A DNA stretch of 64,000 bases from Mortierella sp. BCC40632 (Eukaryota; Mortierellomycota; Mortierellomycetes; Mortierellales; Mortierellaceae). Positions 59,803 to 64,000 of the stretch are shown one piece after another; the stretch's first letter is position 1; each line of letters opens with the position of its first letter. The notes beneath the pieces were generated by a model that had not been told where the DNA came from, searched no databases, and worked only from the letters and a program-made list of their open reading frames with translations. The stretch covers positions 3,047,001-3,111,000 of the forward strand of contig WAEK01000005.1 of NCBI GenBank assembly GCA_011634665.1, read 5' to 3'. The translations under genes and the position numbers were made by a program.

Positions 59803-61990
59803 ATGAATTCGCCCAATCCTCAAGTTATCAATACTCCATCTGGAAAGGTTCTTTGTGTGGCTGACCTTCGAGGTAAAGAGACTCTAGGAGTTTTGGCTTG
59901 ACTTTGGAGTAGGGAGAGGTGTGAGTGAGAGTGGAGAATGAGAGAGGATATTGACACTGTTTACTTTCATGCTTATTTTTTTTTTCCCTTCTTCTTCCTT
60001 TTTCTTCACTTTCAACTAGGAAATCTCTCTCAGCTGAACGATCTTGTGGATCAGACAGGAGCAAAAGTGGTTATCCACAGTGGCGACTTTGGCTTTTATG
60101 GTATATAGATTCTCTCTCCTTCGCTTGAACAATATGGCGTGAAAAAAAAAAAAGAGAACATGGATGGGGTCTACCAGTGGTCCAAATGACGACATGGATG
60201 ATTGGATGGCGTTTCTCCTCTTGTTTTCTTTGTTTGCCTTTGACCAAACTCAATGTATAGCTCATATGAACGCTGGGGAGTCTTTTTATTTTACTTTTTT
60301 TATTTACCACTTTGCCCTATACCTTCTGTTCTTGAATAGTAAGGGAGAGCTTGGGCCGTATCAGTGACAGGTGAGCATTGGATCTATGTGCGGTTTGGTC
60401 GCTTATCAGCTTTTTGATCAGCGCGTCATCTCATCCCGTTTTTCTGATCATACTGCTACACGCCAAAGCACGAGAGTGAGAGTGAGAGAGAAGAAAGCGA
60501 GGAAACACTTTTAACTTTTTGACGTGCTCCTCCTTTTTTATTGCATCGGCTCAGGACACTCAAGCACCTTATCCAGTACAGCACCCTTGTCCCACCCGCT
60601 CTCCGCACGCGTCTACTCCAATCCACTGTCACCCCCGACAACCTTCGAGCACAGATCCAGACCTCGAACACACACATTCTCTCGGAGCTGCCTTTTTACC
60701 TCACTGGCCTAAAGACGCTCAAAGTCCCTGTCTACACCGTGTGGGGTGCCTGCGAAGATGTTGCCGTGTTGGAAAAGTTCCGCTCGAACGAGTACTCTGT
60801 TCCTAACCTTCATATCATTGACGAGAGTTCAACTGCTGTGATCGATATTGGTGGCGTGAAGCTGCGAATCTTTGGACTGGGAGGCGCGATTGCACACCAC
60901 AAGTTATTTGACATTGGCGATGGTAAGCAATTCGGAAAAGAAAATCAATCATTTCTTTTTGCTTTTATTTTTGGGCGAGAACGTGGAGCAATTCCACTCA
61001 CCCTTAGTCGATTCTCTGTTAACCATTTATAGGCACAATGACCATCGCTGGAGGTTCTGGAACCATGTGGACAACAGCTCTTCAAATCGGACAGTTGGTC
61101 GACACTGCTCAGAAGGTCTTTGATCCTACTGAGACTCGTATTCTTGTGTCGCACGCCAGCCCAGGACGAGAGGGTATCCTCGCACAGCTTGCGTTGGTTC
61201 TCAAGGTATGAAAGGACGCCGCACCAGAGCACTTTAGCCAGAGTGTTGCTGAGCCTCATAGTTGGTCCGATGTCCCTAACAACATCCCCTCTTTTTCGTC
61301 TTTTTTGCATCTTCGAAACCGTACTCTTTCCTTCTCGGGGTTTGAATAGGCCGACTTTACCATCTCTGCGGGACTTCACTTCCGATATGGAATCTCTTAC
61401 AATGAGTTTGGTGTTCAGGGAGACCAGGAATTGTATAGAAACAAGCTCGTCAACTCTCAGAAGAACTTTATGGACATGTGGGAGGGAATCAAGGCCCAGG
61501 TTGAGAGCAAGATCAGGTACGCATTCAACTGTCGTTTTTGTAGAGCATGGCTCAGGTCAGATGCGAAAGGTTGTAAGTGGAAGCATCTGGATCTGACCCA
61601 AACTATCTTATCTTCTCTCTCGTTTTTATCTAGCGATGAGCAAAAGGTGCTTCTTGAGAACTGCATGAGCGTCGTTAACCGTCTACCACTGGTTAACAGT
61701 ATGCCCAATGATAAGGACGAGGCCGCCTTCAAGAATCTCTGGAACTTTAACCTACCCGATGCCTCTTCAGGATTGCTTCTCCTTGATATCAACCAAGGCA
61801 AGATTGCCACAGAAACCAGATCGCAAGGTAAAAAAAAAATGACAGGCAGTCCTCGATAAAATTTGGTCCGCGCTCCTCAAGACTAACATACTCCTATCGT
61901 TTGTACACACATGTTTGGGGCATAGGTTTTAACTTTTCGTACCGCCGGAACAACGTTTCATTGCGATCTGGATCTCCTGCTGTTGCTTAA
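59803..61990 (+). CDS. Metallophosphoesterase-like protein (DUF2433-type)
   Basis: Eight exons, 59803-59872, 60020-60100, 60340-60370, 60555-60922, 61033-61205, 61350-61516, 61634-61827 and 61926-61990, encode 382 residues with all phases agreeing. The fold is that of calcineurin-like phosphoesterases: VLCVADLRGNLSQLNDL, then VIHSGDFGFY, VYTVWGACEDV, IFGLGGAIAHHK, GTMTIAGGSGTMWTTALQIG and ILVSHASPGREG. The fungal DUF2433 group fits by overall pattern. Canonical ligands differ: the usual D-x-H reads DLR, and the GNH(D/E) site reads GACED, while GD and the late SHASPGREG histidine are kept. Catalytic activity is therefore uncertain. The 31-base exon 3 is supported by reading RISDRTLKHL across its junction. 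Confidence 0.83.
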
Positions 61991-62154
61991 GATACACAAG
62001 ATAAATACAAAAAAGAGTAGAGGAAAGAAAGCACATCTAGGAACAACTATCCACCATTATATAATAGACGCAGCGTCATTGGCTGTTGAAACCAGATAGA
62101 GGACGTAAAGAAAAGAAAAAAAAAAAAAAAAAAAAAAGAGAAAGAGCAATATGT

Positions 62155-64000
62155 CTATTTCTCGGATTTGAGATCATCTAGAGTGTTCTTCAGTTTCTCA
62201 AAAGCATCAACATCTTCCCAGGTATCTCTTGTCCTAGCCATCAGACTCTTAATCATCTGCTTTGACCGGTAGGCCCAGTCCTTAGCGACCAATTGCTCCT
62301 TGCCTTCGGCATCATTATAGGACAAAGGTCCCAGATTACGGTACCAGTCCACCATCTCGATCGCTGCCTCAACAGCCTTTTCAAATTCTGCCTGGTCAGT
62401 CTCAATCTTTGGGTTGTGGATAACGGCTCGGTAGGCCTTGAGGTGACATTCGAGACATTCGGGATAGTTCTTTTGCGAAAAGTAGAAACTTCCGCAAATC
62501 TTCCAAATTCTAGGGTCTGTCGTGATTCTGTTGGTGATTCCCAAGAGCAACTCCTCGATCCTCTCAGCCTGGAATGCGACTCTTCGCGAGTACAGATCCT
62601 TGAGATCCCTGGTCACACCCTGGACAATCCTGTCAAGAGTGACCACATCCACAATATCCTCATGTCCCTGATCTTCCTTCTTGCTCTTCCATCTCAATTC
62701 AACCACCTGACCCATGCCTCGGATTGCCTCAGTAAAGTCTCCGATATCCAAGGAGCAGTACATGTAGTTGGACCAGATCTTCCAAGACTCGCGCTTTTCC
62801 TTGAGTGCCTGACGGAGGGCATGCTGTGCATCAAAGTTGTTGTTGTTGTGCATATGAATGGCCGCCAAGTTGTTCCAGGCCTCTCCATTGTTCTGATCCA
62901 AAGAAACGACCTTGGTAAAGGCCTCCACTGCCACTTCAAAATCCTCAAGCTGCATTCCAATGCATCCAAGGACAAACCAAGAGTTCTCGAACAAGGGGTT
63001 GATCTTGAGCGCAAGCTGATAAGCGACCTTGGCTTCCGCAAACTGCTCACGCTTGAAATAATAGGTGCCCAACGATCGCTGAGCACGAGCAAAGCGGTGG
63101 TTCGAAACCTCCCAGGCCTCCTTGTACTTTTCGGGGTCCTCATCTAGATCACCGAGAATGCAAAGGAGCTTGGCATTCTTGGGATTCTTTTCCAAAAGTT
63201 CTTTGCAGAGGGCCTTGGCCTTTTCGGGCTGACTCAAAAACTGATGACAAGCGATCACATCCTCCCACAACTCCAGGCGCTCGAAAATGTCGAGAGCCGA
63301 ACGGATGACACCAAGGGCCATGTATTGCTCCGCCAATTCCTTTTCCATTTCCCATTTAGAGGGCAATGGGACGGAGAAGAAGTGATCCATTCGTTCACGC
63401 GTCGTTGAGGTCTCGTCTTGGATCCTGGTCTGGTCCACAAGTGCCTGCAACTGCAACGCTCCACGTTCGACTGTCCGAGACTTGTCCGACTCGAGTCGTG
63501 ATCTCAACAAGAGGGCCATTGTGTAGACTGTCCAGTTGTTGGGGGTCTCGAGGACACGGGTCACAAAGGGAAACATTTGTTCTACAGTCAATCCATGGGC
63601 TGGGTTCGTGTTCTTGATGTTGAGACAGAAGGCGAGGAGCAATGCATGGTCGATGGGATGCAAATCCGTGATTTCCTTAGAAGGGTCCAACTCCAGATCG
63701 CCCAACCTTGCACGATCCTCCTCTGACAACTCTGTGAACTGAATCCTTTCCAATACTGTGTCATCGTTGTGAGTGAGGTTCTTGGGACCATTGCCTGCTT
63801 GGGAGGTGTAGGCAGAGGGTCGGGAGCTAGCCATGTCTCGACTACTTTCGGCCACGACCACGAGTTGGGAGGTGTCAAACTGTTGGAACTTTGTTCGTTT
63901 ACCGAGCGCGCCCGTGACCTTGAACCGGAATCCGGATGTTTCCTGAGCCTTTTGAAAGACTGAGTATGCTTTGGTGTCCTCTGTGTACCAGTGCAAGATC
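62155..64000 (-). CDS. EMW1: TTC27/Emw1-like TPR protein (5' part outside window)
   Basis: A minus-strand frame is open from the stop at 62155 to the window edge, so the N-terminal part and possibly earlier exons lie beyond 64000; 615 codons are visible. It begins inside a conserved stretch (HWYTEDTKAYSVFQKAQ). The C-terminal half holds TPR units: ALGVIRSALDIFERLELWEDV, RSLGTYYFKREQFAEAKVAY, SWFVLGCIGMQLEDFEVAVE, AWNNLAAIHMHNNNNFDAQ and IWSNYMYCSLDIGDFTEAI. The sequence then matches the family tail (IWKICGSFYFSQKNYPECLE). TTC27/Emw1 is conserved in eukaryotes and is linked in yeast to cell-wall integrity and secretion; molecular function is poorly defined. No introns occur in the visible part. 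Confidence 0.88.
   Translation of the reverse strand, partial: ILHWYTEDTKAYSVFQKAQETSGFRFKVTGALGKRTKFQQFDTSQLVVVAESSRDMASSRPSAYTSQAGNGPKNLTHNDDTVLERIQFTELSEEDRARLGDLELDPSKEITDLHPIDHALLLAFCLNIKNTNPAHGLTVEQMFPFVTRVLETPNNWTVYTMALLLRSRLESDKSRTVERGALQLQALVDQTRIQDETSTTRERMDHFFSVPLPSKWEMEKELAEQYMALGVIRSALDIFERLELWEDVIACHQFLSQPEKAKALCKELLEKNPKNAKLLCILGDLDEDPEKYKEAWEVSNHRFARAQRSLGTYYFKREQFAEAKVAYQLALKINPLFENSWFVLGCIGMQLEDFEVAVEAFTKVVSLDQNNGEAWNNLAAIHMHNNNNFDAQHALRQALKEKRESWKIWSNYMYCSLDIGDFTEAIRGMGQVVELRWKSKKEDQGHEDIVDVVTLDRIVQGVTRDLKDLYSRRVAFQAERIEELLLGITNRITTDPRIWKICGSFYFSQKNYPECLECHLKAYRAVIHNPKIETDQAEFEKAVEAAIEMVDWYRNLGPLSYNDAEGKEQLVAKDWAYRSKQMIKSLMARTRDTWEDVDAFEKLKNTLDDLKSEK

Noticed and set aside
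1..64000. CRISPR array, bacterial operon or viral element
   Set aside because: Spliceosomal introns and eukaryotic gene families throughout; the repeats seen are microsatellites or coding repeats without spacer-repeat structure.

Overview
This window looks like nuclear DNA of an early-diverging filamentous fungus. A Mortierella-like member of the Mucoromycota is my best guess. The support is many short GT-AG introns, canonical fungal housekeeping genes (RRN3, MDM1, SWF1, NOP13, ESS1, PCP1, EMW1/TTC27 families), a type IIC (Na,K-ATPase-like) P-type ATPase, an LtrA-family membrane protein, and very many A/T homopolymers and CT/GA microsatellites. The exon models were assembled by eye from reading frame, GT-AG sites, phase agreement and family resemblance. 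No database search was run.

Layout. 1-9.9 kb: three paralogues (two tandem on +, one inverted) of an unrecognised single-pass membrane protein family. They share a three-exon layout and a conserved N-terminal region of about 330-350 residues, but have unrelated Gln/Pro-rich tails. The two tandem copies share a 533-bp tract that is identical through an intron. 11.5-15.2 kb: IIC P-type ATPase. 16.2-21.6 kb (-): very long RhoGAP-fold/Msb1-like protein. 21.6-29.5 kb: about 7.9 kb without a supportable gene, GA-rich and then AT-rich. 29.5-30.7 kb: small four-TM protein. 31.1-35.3 kb (-): RRN3 with an unusually long first intron. 36.5-36.8 kb: tRNA-Glu(CTC) and tRNA-His(GTG). 37.6-41.9 kb (-): MDM1-like sorting nexin. 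42.6-44.7 kb (-): Swf1-like palmitoyltransferase. 45.2-46.5 kb: quinone oxidoreductase with a likely mitochondrial leader. 46.6-48.2 kb (-): Nop13-like RNA-binding protein. 48.7-49.4 kb (-): Pin1/Ess1. 49.7-51.1 kb: PARL/Pcp1 rhomboid. 51.6-54.8 kb: LtrA-family protein. 56.7-59.1 kb: secreted His-rich, Ser/Thr-repeat protein with a broken frame. 59.8-62.0 kb: metallophosphoesterase-like (DUF2433-type). 62.2-64 kb (-): TTC27/Emw1, running off the window.

The housekeeping genes do not form a pathway; they are ordinary neighbours with short divergent or tandem spacing. The less ordinary content is the three-gene membrane family with its gene-conversion signature, the broken mucin-like gene, the IIC ATPase with an altered TM6 cation-site position, a 3n intron with an in-frame stop in the LtrA gene, and two genes whose start codon may form a whole coding exon.
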